Shown here: in pieces, positions 32,024 through 39,280 of the stretch | Layout of the letters: every line of letters starts with the position of its first letter | How positions within the stretch are numbered: position 1 is the first letter of the stretch | Assembly (NCBI RefSeq): GCF_014235185.1 | Contig: NZ_CP060131.1 | Location: 131,501 to 195,500, forward strand | DNA from: Pseudonocardia petroleophila | Lineage (GTDB): Bacteria; Actinomycetota; Actinomycetes; Mycobacteriales; Pseudonocardiaceae | Direction: 5' to 3' | DNA: 64,000 nt | Notes under the pieces: generated by a model | Databases searched by the model: none | What the model saw: the letters and a program-made list of their open reading frames with translations, nothing else | What the model was told of the DNA's origin: nothing | Position numbers and translations under genes: made by a program

Positions 32024-32353
32024 ATGACCACCACCCGCACCCCGCCCGGGGCCGTGTTCGCCCACGCCCACGGGCTGTTCGACTCCGGTGAGTTCCTCGC
32101 CGCGGCCGCGCTGCTGGCGGAGCTGGCCACGGAGTACCCCGACGACCTCGCCGTGCGCCTGCTGCTGGCCCGCGCCTACTACCACTCCGCGCAGCTGCAC
32201 CGCGCGGAGTCCGAGACGCGCGCCGTGCTCGCCGCCGACCCCGAGAACGCCTACGCCTACCTCCTGCTCGGACGCACCCTGCAGCGCCGGAGCCGGCACG
32301 CCGAGGCCGGTGGCCCGCTGCGGATGGCCGCGGCCATGGGGCTCGCCGCCTGA
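32024..32353 (+). CDS. tetratricopeptide-repeat protein
   Basis: A 109-residue protein made of about three TPR helix pairs: HAHGLFDSGEFLAAAALLAE, LLLARAYYHSAQLHRAESE and AYAYLLLGRTLQRRSRHAEA. ATG at 32024 has GGAGGG 6 nt upstream. Probably a small protein-interaction adaptor of the kind common in actinobacteria; partner unknown. It is convergent with a small Cys-rich gene 10 nt away. Confidence 0.8.
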   Translation: MTTTRTPPGAVFAHAHGLFDSGEFLAAAALLAELATEYPDDLAVRLLLARAYYHSAQLHRAESETRAVLAADPENAYAYLLLGRTLQRRSRHAEAGGPLRMAAAMGLAA

Positions 32354-32363
32354 CCCGACCAGG

Positions 32364-32570
32364 TCAGTCGCAGCCTGCGGTCCGGGCCGGGCACTCCTCG
32401 CGGCGGGAGCCGCAGGAGCACCGGCCCGCGGCACGGTCGTACAGGCCCGCCAACAGGGCCGCGAGCGGGTCGTCCGCGCCGGCCTCGAGGTGGCCGGCCC
32501 GGGCCGCCTCGACCAGCAGGTCGTCGGCGAACACCGGCTCGGGCTCCGTGCGCCGAGGATCGTCGACCAT
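32364..32570 (-). CDS. small Cys-rich hypothetical protein
   Basis: A 68-residue acidic protein ending in a cysteine cluster CSCGSRREECPARTAGCD (C-x-C-x6-C-x6-C spacing) that could bind a metal, most likely zinc. ATG at 32570 has GGAG about 4-5 nt upstream. No family recognised. The gene faces the TPR gene tail to tail. Confidence 0.55.
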   Translation of the reverse strand: MVDDPRRTEPEPVFADDLLVEAARAGHLEAGADDPLAALLAGLYDRAAGRCSCGSRREECPARTAGCD

Positions 32571-32735
32571 CGCGCTCCGCCTCCCGGCCCGGGTCCTGGA
32601 CGCCGCACCGGCGCTCGGCCGTGCGCGGACTGCGTAACGACACGATAACGCCGGGTGCCGTCGGCCGCAGGACGGGTCCGGTGGGGCCACCGCCCCGCCG
32701 GGCCCGCGCGGGCACCGCGCGGCTACGGTCGGATC

Positions 32736-33059
32736 ATGAGCGATCCGAGCGGCCGCGTCGGCCGGTACGTCCGGATGACGGCCCGGCCGGGGCAGGGTGC
32801 GGCACTCGCCGAGACCCTGCTGCGCGTGGCCGACGGCCTGCGCGGAGCCCCCGGCTGCGAGCTGTACGTGATCAACACCTCGCCCGACGAGGACGACGTC
32901 GTGTGGGTCACCGAGGTGTGGGCCGACGAGGAGGCCTCCGACCGCGCGCTGTCCGGCGAGCTGGGCGAGGTCGGCATCGGCGACGTCCTGGAACTGCTGG
33001 CCGGGCCGCCGGAGCTGGTGGACCTCACCCCGCTCGGCGGCGCCGGCCTGTCACGCTGA
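32736..33059 (+). CDS. antibiotic biosynthesis monooxygenase (ABM)-domain protein
   Basis: A 107-residue dimeric ferredoxin-like-fold protein: GRYVRMTARPGQGAALAETL, GAPGCELYVINTSPDEDDVV and VTEVWADEEASDRAL follow the ABM beta-alpha-beta pattern. Such proteins are cofactor-free quinol oxygenases or stress-linked small enzymes. ATG at 32736. Its last 9 nt overlap the convergent terC gene. Confidence 0.85.
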   Translation: MSDPSGRVGRYVRMTARPGQGAALAETLLRVADGLRGAPGCELYVINTSPDEDDVVWVTEVWADEEASDRALSGELGEVGIGDVLELLAGPPELVDLTPLGGAGLSR

Positions 33060-34073
33060 CGCCTGCTGGTCGTCCTTCTTCTTCGAGGCCTTGAGCGACC
33101 CCGGGTGCGCCTTGGCGGTCGGGTCGCCCTTCGTCTTGATCAGGCTCGCGACCGTGACGACGACCAGCACCACGAGGATCACCACGAGGCTGACGGGCGT
33201 CGAGATCTCCGGGACCGCCGGGTCGATGTCGACGTGGGCCCAGTGCAGGATCAGCTTCACGCCGATGAACGCGAGGATGACCGCGAGGCCGGCGGAGAGG
33301 TAGACGAGCCGGTCGAGCAGGCCCTTGACCAAGAAGAACAGGGCCCGCAGGCCGAGCAGCGCGAACGCGTTCGCCGCGAAGACGATGTAGGGCTCCTCGG
33401 TGACGCCGAAGACCGCGGGGATCGAGTCGAGGGCGAAGAGCAGGTCGATGCTGCCGATCGCGATGAGCACGATGAACAGCGGCGTGACCATCCGCCTGCC
33501 GTCCACGCGGACGACCAGCTTCCCCTCGACGTACTCCTCGGTGACGGGCAGCAGGCGGCGCGCGGCCTTGACGACGCCGTTGTCCTCGATGTCGGGGTCC
33601 TCGTCGCGGTGCCGGAACAGCTGCACGGCCGTGAAGATCAGCAGCAGTCCGAAGATCAGGAACATGAACGAGAACAGCGACAGCAGCGTGGCGCCCAGCG
33701 CGATGAAGATCGCCCGCATGACCAGTGCGAGCACGATGCCGAACGTCAGCACCTTGTGCTGGTGCTCCTCGGGCACGGCGAACGTCGTCATGATGATCAC
33801 GAAGACGAACAGGTTGTCGACCGACAGGCTCTTCTCGACGATGTAGCCCGCGAAGTACTGCGTGCCGAAGTCGCCGCCGTAGCTCGCCATGAACCACAGG
33901 CCGAAGGCGATCGCGACGGCGATGTAGAACACCGACCACGCGGTGGCCTCGCGGAACCCGACCTTGTGCGGGCGGACCGCGGCCAGGATCAGGTCGAGGG
34001 CGAGCAGCCCGACGACCAACCCGATCGTCACGGCCCAGGTCAGACCGGTGATCTCCAGCACGACATCCTCCAT
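33051..34073 (-). CDS. TerC/Alx-family integral membrane protein
   Basis: A 340-residue membrane protein with about 9 helices and the family signature SVDNLFVFVIIM followed by IAIGSIDLLFALDSIPAVFG, whose acidic residues in membrane segments are thought to conduct Mn2+. Relatives include E. coli Alx and MeeF/MeeY, which export manganese; older tellurium-resistance names are not informative. The C-terminus is Lys-rich (KASKKKDDQQ). No yybP-ykoY riboswitch is possible: only 27 nt separate it from the upstream gene. Confidence 0.9.
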   Translation of the reverse strand: MEDVVLEITGLTWAVTIGLVVGLLALDLILAAVRPHKVGFREATAWSVFYIAVAIAFGLWFMASYGGDFGTQYFAGYIVEKSLSVDNLFVFVIIMTTFAVPEEHQHKVLTFGIVLALVMRAIFIALGATLLSLFSFMFLIFGLLLIFTAVQLFRHRDEDPDIEDNGVVKAARRLLPVTEEYVEGKLVVRVDGRRMVTPLFIVLIAIGSIDLLFALDSIPAVFGVTEEPYIVFAANAFALLGLRALFFLVKGLLDRLVYLSAGLAVILAFIGVKLILHWAHVDIDPAVPEISTPVSLVVILVVLVVVTVASLIKTKGDPTAKAHPGSLKASKKKDDQQASA

Positions 34074-34100
34074 TACCGAGCCTTTACCCGATCGGGGAAT

Positions 34101-34958
34101 CTACCGCGTCCCGGCGAAGACGCCATCCGGGAAGCAGCCCGCGGCGAGCAGGGCGCGCACCAGCACGCCGCCGATGTCGCCGAGCCGGGCCGCGCCCTCG
34201 GCGCCGAGGTGGTCCCACGGGCCCGCCCCGAGCCGGTTGGTGTCGTCCTCGATCGTCCCGCGCAGGGCGTCCCCGCCGTCGGTGAGCGCGCCGTCCGCGG
34301 TGAGCAGGCCGCGGTCGGCCAGACCGGCGACCGCGCCGTCCCACTGCTCCTGCGACCAGCCGCGGCTGGCCATCGCGAACGGCGTGACGAACCCGCGACC
34401 GGTGGCGGTGTAGGTGACGAGCGCCTCCAGCCCGGACAGCCCGGCGCCGAGCAGCATCGCGACGTGGCCGTCGCCGCGGTGCTCGCGCAGGATGCTCAGC
34501 GCGTGCCAGAGCACGAGGTGCGGGGCGGTGGGCCACTCCAGGTCGAGGTGCCCGGCCGCCAGCGGGCGACCGTCGACGGTGCAGGACTCGGCGGCCCGGC
34601 GGGCCAGCGCGGCGGCCTCGGCCACCTCCAGCGATCCGACGACCTCCTCGCCCAGCATCCGGCGCAGCGCGGCGTCGGCGGCGGCGAACCGGGCCGCGAC
34701 CAGGGACTCCGGGCTCGCGAGCGTCCAGGCGTCGGGGATGCTGCGGGCCACCAGCGTCGGGCTGAAGTTGTAGAAGGTGGCCGCGACGACCCCGGGCCCG
34801 ACGGCGCCCATCGGGGCGGCGCGACCGGCGAAGTAGCTCATCCGACCCGGCTTCAGCCCGGCCGCGGTGAGCAGCTGCTCCGTCTCCGGGGCGAAGTAGA
34901 TCATGGCGTGCAGGGGTTCGAGGGCGCGCGCGAGGCGGCCTGAGTCACGGGGTTCCAC
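34101..34958 (-). CDS. SCO6745-family protein (helix-turn-helix containing)
   Basis: A 285-residue actinobacterial protein. The N-terminal RLARALEPLHAMIYFAPE and the next GRMSYFAGRAAPMGAVGPGV, then ATFYNFSPTLVARSIPDAW, are the family hallmarks; a winged-helix-like region (QEQWDGAVAGLADRGLLTAD) lies near residue 210. GTG at 34958 is chosen because it keeps the conserved LEPLHA segment; ATG at 34904 would remove it. Function unknown. Confidence 0.78.
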   Translation of the reverse strand: MEPRDSGRLARALEPLHAMIYFAPETEQLLTAAGLKPGRMSYFAGRAAPMGAVGPGVVAATFYNFSPTLVARSIPDAWTLASPESLVAARFAAADAALRRMLGEEVVGSLEVAEAAALARRAAESCTVDGRPLAAGHLDLEWPTAPHLVLWHALSILREHRGDGHVAMLLGAGLSGLEALVTYTATGRGFVTPFAMASRGWSQEQWDGAVAGLADRGLLTADGALTDGGDALRGTIEDDTNRLGAGPWDHLGAEGAARLGDIGGVLVRALLAAGCFPDGVFAGTR

Positions 34959-35050
34959 CGCCGGACCGTACCGGGATGATCGTCAGGCGTGGAGACGGCG
35001 CGAACGGGGTAGTCCGCCGCCGACCATCCGATCCCCCCAGGAGGCACCAC

Positions 35051-35353
35051 ATGGCACTCGACGACAACGACATCAGCACCACCGACGGCTCCGGCGCCGA
35101 GGGCCCGGCCGACTCCGGTGCCGGCCAGGGCACGCCCGGCGTCTCCGACGGCGGCGCGGACGGCGGCGCCGACTCCGGCGCCGAGGGCCCGGCCGACTCC
35201 GGCGCGGGCTCCGGCACCCCCGGCGTCTCCGACGGCGGGGCCGACGGCGGCGCCGACTCCGGCGCCGAGGGCCCGGCCGACTCCGGCGCGGGCTCCGGCA
35301 CCCCCGGCGTCTCCGACGGCGGCGCGGACGGCGGCGCCGACAGCGGTGCGTGA
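35051..35353 (+). CDS. acidic Gly/Asp/Ala tandem-repeat peptide (BatC-like, candidate modified peptide)
   Basis: A 100-residue protein with a short leader MALDDNDISTTD and then three copies of a 28-residue unit (residues 13-40, 41-68, 69-96) of the type xSGAEGPADSGAGxGTPGVS + DGGADGGA, ending in a partial DSGA. It has no Lys, Arg, His, Cys or aromatic residue and is extremely acidic. GGAGG lies upstream of ATG 35051. Its stop overlaps the start of a JmjC oxygenase gene by 8 nt. Proteins of this composition are often labelled BatC without evidence. A precursor peptide whose Asp/Ser/Pro residues are hydroxylated by the neighbour is an attractive inference. Confidence 0.75.
   Translation: MALDDNDISTTDGSGAEGPADSGAGQGTPGVSDGGADGGADSGAEGPADSGAGSGTPGVSDGGADGGADSGAEGPADSGAGSGTPGVSDGGADGGADSGA
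35087..35338 (+). repeat. three 84-bp direct repeats within the acidic peptide gene
   Basis: Units at 35087-35170, 35171-35254 and 35255-35338 are nearly identical in DNA as well as protein, differing at a few third positions and at one Gln/Ser codon. This suggests recent expansion or homogenisation, so copy number may vary between strains. Confidence 0.85.
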
Positions 35354-36611
35354 GATCGATCCCGCTCTCGACGCCGGGCGGCCCGCGACGGGCCGCCCGG
35401 CGTCGGCACTGCTGCGGGCGACCGGGCTCGACCCGGCCGCCTTCGCGGACGCGCACTGGGGCCGCACCCCGCTGCTGACCCGCGGCGCCGACGCGGAGTC
35501 CTTCCGCGACCTCCTCGACCTCGACGGCGTCGACGAGCTGCTGTCGGTCCGCGGCCTGCGCACCCCGTTCCTGCGCCTGGCCCGCAACGGCTCGGTCGTC
35601 GGCTCGTCGTCGTTCACCGGACCGGCGGGCGTCGGGGCCGAGATCGGCGACCAGGTGCGCGACGACCGCGTCGCCGCGCTGTTCGGCGACGGCACCACCG
35701 TCGTCCTGCAGGCGCTGCACCGCCTGTGGCCGCCGGTGATCGACTTCGCGACGCGGCTCGGCGCCGAGCTCGGGCACCCCGTGCAGGCCAACGCCTACGT
35801 CACCCCGGCGTCCTCGCGCGGCTTCTCCGCGCACTACGACGTGCACGACGTGTTCGTCCTGCAGCTCGCCGGGCGCAAGCACTGGACGGTGCACGCCCCC
35901 GTCCACGCCGACCCCCTGCGCGACCAGCCGTGGAACGGACGGGCCGACGCCGTCGCCGCGCGCGCCCGCGACGACGAGCCGGTGATCGACACCGTGCTCG
36001 AGCCCGGCGACGCGATGTACCTGCCGCGGGGCTGGCTGCACGCCGCCACCGCGCTCGGCGAGGTGTCCGCGCACCTGACCGTCGGCGTGCACGTCGTCAC
36101 GCGGTTCGCGCTGGTGGAGGCGCTGACGGCGCTGGTCACCGGCGACCCGGCGCTGCGGGCGTCGCTGCCGCTGGGCCTCGACGTCGCCGATCCCGACGCC
36201 CTCGCCCCGCACGTCGACGCCGTGCGCGACGCGCTGGTGGCCGCACTGGGCCGGGTGCCGGCCACCGACGTGGCCCGGCGGGTCCGGACCCGGGTGTGGG
36301 AGGGCAACCGGCCCGAGCCGGTGCGGCCCGTCGCGGGTGCGGCGTTCGCCGACGGTCTCGCCCCCGGCGACGCCGTCCGGCTGCGGGCGGGTCTGGGGCA
36401 CCGGGTCGCCGAGCGCGGCGGGAAGGTCGTGCTGGAGCTCGCCGACCGCGAGATCACCCTCCCGGCCGCGACGACGGCGGCGCTGCGCTCGGTGCTCGAC
36501 GGGGACACCCACGCGGTGGGTAGCCTGCCGGGCATGGACGACGCCGACCAGATCGTGCTGGTGCGCCGGCTGCTCAGGGAGGGCGTGCTCGTCCCGGCCA
36601 CCCCGGCATGA
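35346..36611 (+). CDS. JmjC/cupin-domain Fe(II)/2-oxoglutarate oxygenase (ROX-like)
   Basis: A 421-residue protein of the ribosomal-oxygenase-like JmjC family. Fe ligands are H163 and D165 in GFSAHYDVHDVFVLQLAGR and H232 in PGDAMYLPRGWLHAA; the core lies at about residues 90-245, followed by a dimerisation region and a C-terminal winged-helix-like domain (residues ~330-421). Family members such as E. coli YcfD hydroxylate ribosomal proteins. GTG at 35346 overlaps the repeat-peptide stop by 8 nt and the gene's stop overlaps the Fe-S protein start by 4 nt, so all three are translated as one unit. The repeat peptide is the obvious candidate substrate. Confidence 0.88.
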   Translation: MREIDPALDAGRPATGRPASALLRATGLDPAAFADAHWGRTPLLTRGADAESFRDLLDLDGVDELLSVRGLRTPFLRLARNGSVVGSSSFTGPAGVGAEIGDQVRDDRVAALFGDGTTVVLQALHRLWPPVIDFATRLGAELGHPVQANAYVTPASSRGFSAHYDVHDVFVLQLAGRKHWTVHAPVHADPLRDQPWNGRADAVAARARDDEPVIDTVLEPGDAMYLPRGWLHAATALGEVSAHLTVGVHVVTRFALVEALTALVTGDPALRASLPLGLDVADPDALAPHVDAVRDALVAALGRVPATDVARRVRTRVWEGNRPEPVRPVAGAAFADGLAPGDAVRLRAGLGHRVAERGGKVVLELADREITLPAATTAALRSVLDGDTHAVGSLPGMDDADQIVLVRRLLREGVLVPATPA

Positions 36612-37456
36612 CCCGCTGCGCCGACCTCGCCGCCGACGACTCCCGGGAGGGCACCGCCCCGCCCGGGGACCGCTGGCTGCTGGTGGAGCACCCGGGGCCG
36701 TGGGGGCGGGTGGCGTTCGCGCAGTCCGGGCTGCCCGCGGCCGCCGTCGGGGCGATGGACGCCTGGGCGCGCGCGTCGCGCGGCCGGGTGCTGCTGATCC
36801 GGCGACCGGGGCGGCGGGCCGGGGACGGGCCGCGGCGCTGGTTCCGCGTCGACTCCCGGCCGGGGCACGAGTCGGTGCGCACGGGCACGGTCGTCGACGA
36901 CGCCGGGCTCGTCGACGCCGTGACCGCCCCCGGGACCCCGCACGACGATCCGCTGAACCTGGTGTGTGCGCACGGCCGCCACGACGTCTGCTGCGCGGTG
37001 CGCGGCCGCCCGCTCGCCGCGGCGCTGGCCGCCGCCGACCCGGACCGCACCTGGGAGTGCTCGCACATCGGCGGCTGCCGCTTCGCCCCCGCGCTCGTCC
37101 TGCTCCCCCACGGGTTCGTCCTCGGCGGGATGACGCCGGCCGAGGGCGTGGCGTTCGCGGCGGGCTACGCCGCCGGCCGGATCGACCCCGGGTACCTGCG
37201 CGGGCGCTCCACCGATCCGCCCGCCGTGCAGGCCGCGCAGCGCCACGCCCGGCTCCTCACCGGGGAGCACGGCGTCGACGCGCTGCGGCTGGTGGCCGTC
37301 GAGGCCCCCGCGCCCGGCCGGTGGCGGGTGGTCCTGGGCGACCCGGACGTGGTGGTCGACCTGGCCGAGCGCCGGGTCGACGCGGGCCGCCCGCTCACCT
37401 GCGCGGCCACCGCCCCCGGCTGGCTGCGCGAGTTCGACGTGCTCGGGACGGCGTAG
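36608..37456 (+). CDS. sucrase/ferredoxin-like (thioredoxin-fold [2Fe-2S]) protein
   Basis: A 282-residue protein of the Suc_Fer-like family. The cysteine set is C120 and C128-C129 in CAHGRHDVCC and C151/C157 in CSHIGGCRFAP, compatible with a thioredoxin-like [2Fe-2S] site. The C-terminal third (CDS ~210-282) is a small separate domain. ATG at 36608 overlaps the JmjC stop (ATGA). It could supply electrons or keep the oxygenase iron reduced; JmjC enzymes do not normally need a ferredoxin, which makes the coupling unusual. Confidence 0.85.
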   Translation: MTRCADLAADDSREGTAPPGDRWLLVEHPGPWGRVAFAQSGLPAAAVGAMDAWARASRGRVLLIRRPGRRAGDGPRRWFRVDSRPGHESVRTGTVVDDAGLVDAVTAPGTPHDDPLNLVCAHGRHDVCCAVRGRPLAAALAAADPDRTWECSHIGGCRFAPALVLLPHGFVLGGMTPAEGVAFAAGYAAGRIDPGYLRGRSTDPPAVQAAQRHARLLTGEHGVDALRLVAVEAPAPGRWRVVLGDPDVVVDLAERRVDAGRPLTCAATAPGWLREFDVLGTA

Positions 37457-37460
37457 GCGG

Positions 37461-38585
37461 TCAGCCCAGGTCGGCGCGGACCGCCGCCACCGCGGCGGCG
37501 TCGAGCAGGTCGTGCTCCGCGGCGTGCTCGGCGATCTGGATGCTGTCGTCGACCGCCCGCATCGGGACGCCGAGGGCGGTGATCTCGGCCGCGAGGGCGT
37601 CGATCTCGTCGTTGCGGCCCAGGTCGAGTCCGGTGACGCGGCGGATGTAGATCGCGGCCACGCGGTCGGGGCACTCCCGCGCGATGTCGGCGTAGATCTC
37701 CGGGTCCTCCTGGCCGCTGTCGCCGATCAGGACCAGCCGCAGCTGCGGGTGCTCGTCGAGCAGGCGGCGCACGAGCGCGGGCTTGTGGGCCTGCGCGCCG
37801 ATCCGGAACAGCCCCGTGTGCGACGGGCCCCAGTCGGTGAGCAGCAGCGGGCCCAGCGGGAAGCCGCGCATCGAGACGAACTGCAGCAGCATCTCGTGCA
37901 GGTTCCACGGACTCGTCGACACGTAGAACACGGGCCGCTCGGGCTTGCCGGGCTTGGTCACCAGCGCGCGGTACAGCGCGGCCGCGCCGGGCAGCGGGGT
38001 GCGCTCCTCGACGTCGGTGAGCAGGGTGGCCTTGAGGAAGTCCAGCCCGCGGGTGAGCCCGGTGTGCAGGATCGTGTCGTCGACGTCGCTGATCACCCCG
38101 ACGTCGACGGCCGGGTCGACGAGCAGCACGCGCGCCGTCGCCGTGGACCCGTCGGGGCCGGACAGCGCGATCTCCAGCCAGCCCGGCCGGGCGCCGGTCA
38201 GGTCCAGCTCGTGGTCGACGTAGCCGTCGCGGTCGGTGCGGACGACGACGTCGCCGCCGGGGGCGTGGATCGTCACCTCCGTGCGCGGGACCTCGACGGT
38301 GAGGAACCGGGCCAGGCTCACCCGCAGCGTCGCGCGGCGCGACCGGGGAGAGGGCGTCGCGTCCCCGACGAGGACGGCGGGCGCCTGCGGTTCGACCGCG
38401 TTGCGCCCCAGGACCAGCCGGGCCCCGACCCGCGCCCGTGCGGTGGTCCCGTGCCCGATGAACGGGATGATCACCGGGTGCCGGTGGCCGCCGAGCTTGG
38501 CCCCGGTCGCGATCCCCGCCTCGACGACGTCCTCCAGACGCAGTAGTGCGTAGGTGAACTGTCTGCGCCAACTCCGTGCCGTCAC
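37461..38585 (-). CDS. App1-type phosphatidate phosphatase domain protein (DUF2183)
   Basis: A 374-residue protein with an N-terminal beta-rich domain and a C-terminal HAD-like catalytic domain (about 160-350). Catalytic motif I is ISDVDDTILHTG; motif II lies in YVSTSPWNLHEM and the acidic motif in LIGDSGQEDPEIY. Yeast App1 removes phosphate from phosphatidate; bacterial relatives may act on lipids or lipoteichoic-type anionic polymers. GTG at 38585 is used. It is convergent with the Fe-S gene (4 nt) and divergent from a HAD hydrolase across 35 nt. Confidence 0.85.
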   Translation of the reverse strand: MTARSWRRQFTYALLRLEDVVEAGIATGAKLGGHRHPVIIPFIGHGTTARARVGARLVLGRNAVEPQAPAVLVGDATPSPRSRRATLRVSLARFLTVEVPRTEVTIHAPGGDVVVRTDRDGYVDHELDLTGARPGWLEIALSGPDGSTATARVLLVDPAVDVGVISDVDDTILHTGLTRGLDFLKATLLTDVEERTPLPGAAALYRALVTKPGKPERPVFYVSTSPWNLHEMLLQFVSMRGFPLGPLLLTDWGPSHTGLFRIGAQAHKPALVRRLLDEHPQLRLVLIGDSGQEDPEIYADIARECPDRVAAIYIRRVTGLDLGRNDEIDALAAEITALGVPMRAVDDSIQIAEHAAEHDLLDAAAVAAVRADLG

Positions 38586-38620
38586 CCCGTCACCGTAACG
38601 GCCGTGGTTACGCTCGGTCC

Positions 38621-39274
38621 GTGCGAACCGTGCTCCTCGACCTCGACGGCACCCTCGTCGACTCCGCCGCCCTGATCACCGAGCACCTCTCGGCCGCGCT
38701 GCGGACCCTCGGCGTCGACCGGACGCCGCACCAGCTGCTGCCGCTCGTCGGCCCCCCGTTCGAGACCGCGCTGCCCGCGCTCGGGCTCACCGCGGAGCAG
38801 ACCGCGGCGGCCATCGACGCCTACCGCGGCTCCTACGACGCCGTCGCCGCCACCGAGACCCCGCTGTACCCGGGCACCGTCGCGCTGCTGGAGCGCCTGG
38901 GCGGGCTGCGCCTGGCCGTCGCCACGTCGAAACCGGAGCCGGTGGCGCGCCGGATCGTGGAGGGCGTCGGGATCGGCGGGCACTTCGTGCTCGTGGGCGG
39001 GGCCGACCAGCCCAACGGGCGGCTCGGCAAGGCGGCCGTCGTCGGGTCGGTGCTGGAGCGGCTGGGGATCGACCCGGCGCGCGAGCCCGTCGTGATGGTC
39101 GGCGACCGGCACCACGACGTCGACGGGGCGGCGGCCCACGGCGTCCCCACCGTCGGGGTGGCCTGGGGCTACGCCGGACCGGGCGAGCTGAGCGGGGCGG
39201 CGAAGGTCGTCGCGGACGTCGACGCGCTGGTCGACGTGCTGACCGGCGACGCGCACTGGTCCACCCGCCCGTAG
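38621..39274 (+). CDS. HAD-superfamily hydrolase, phosphoglycolate phosphatase-like
   Basis: A 217-residue HAD hydrolase with a short helical cap. Motif I LLDLDGTLVDSA, motif II AVATSKPE, Lys in NGRLGKAAVV and motif IV MVGDRHHDVDGAAAHG. The Gph/PpaX-like type of motif (GDRxxD) fits small phosphorylated metabolites or pyrophosphate. GTG at 38621 starts VRTVLLDLDGT. It ends 6 nt from the convergent glpK1 stop. Confidence 0.87.
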   Translation: MRTVLLDLDGTLVDSAALITEHLSAALRTLGVDRTPHQLLPLVGPPFETALPALGLTAEQTAAAIDAYRGSYDAVAATETPLYPGTVALLERLGGLRLAVATSKPEPVARRIVEGVGIGGHFVLVGGADQPNGRLGKAAVVGSVLERLGIDPAREPVVMVGDRHHDVDGAAAHGVPTVGVAWGYAGPGELSGAAKVVADVDALVDVLTGDAHWSTRP

Positions 39275-39280
39275 GTCCGG

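Noticed and set aside
32736-33059. Whether the ABM-domain protein marks a polyketide cluster
   Set aside because: No polyketide or tailoring genes around it; ABM proteins are widespread in primary metabolism.
33051-34100. yybP-ykoY Mn riboswitch before terC
   Set aside because: Only 27 nt separate terC from the next gene, too short for the aptamer, and no matching structure is seen.
35087-35338. Direct repeats considered as a CRISPR array
   Set aside because: Repeats are adjacent 84-bp coding units in frame, without spacers or cas genes.
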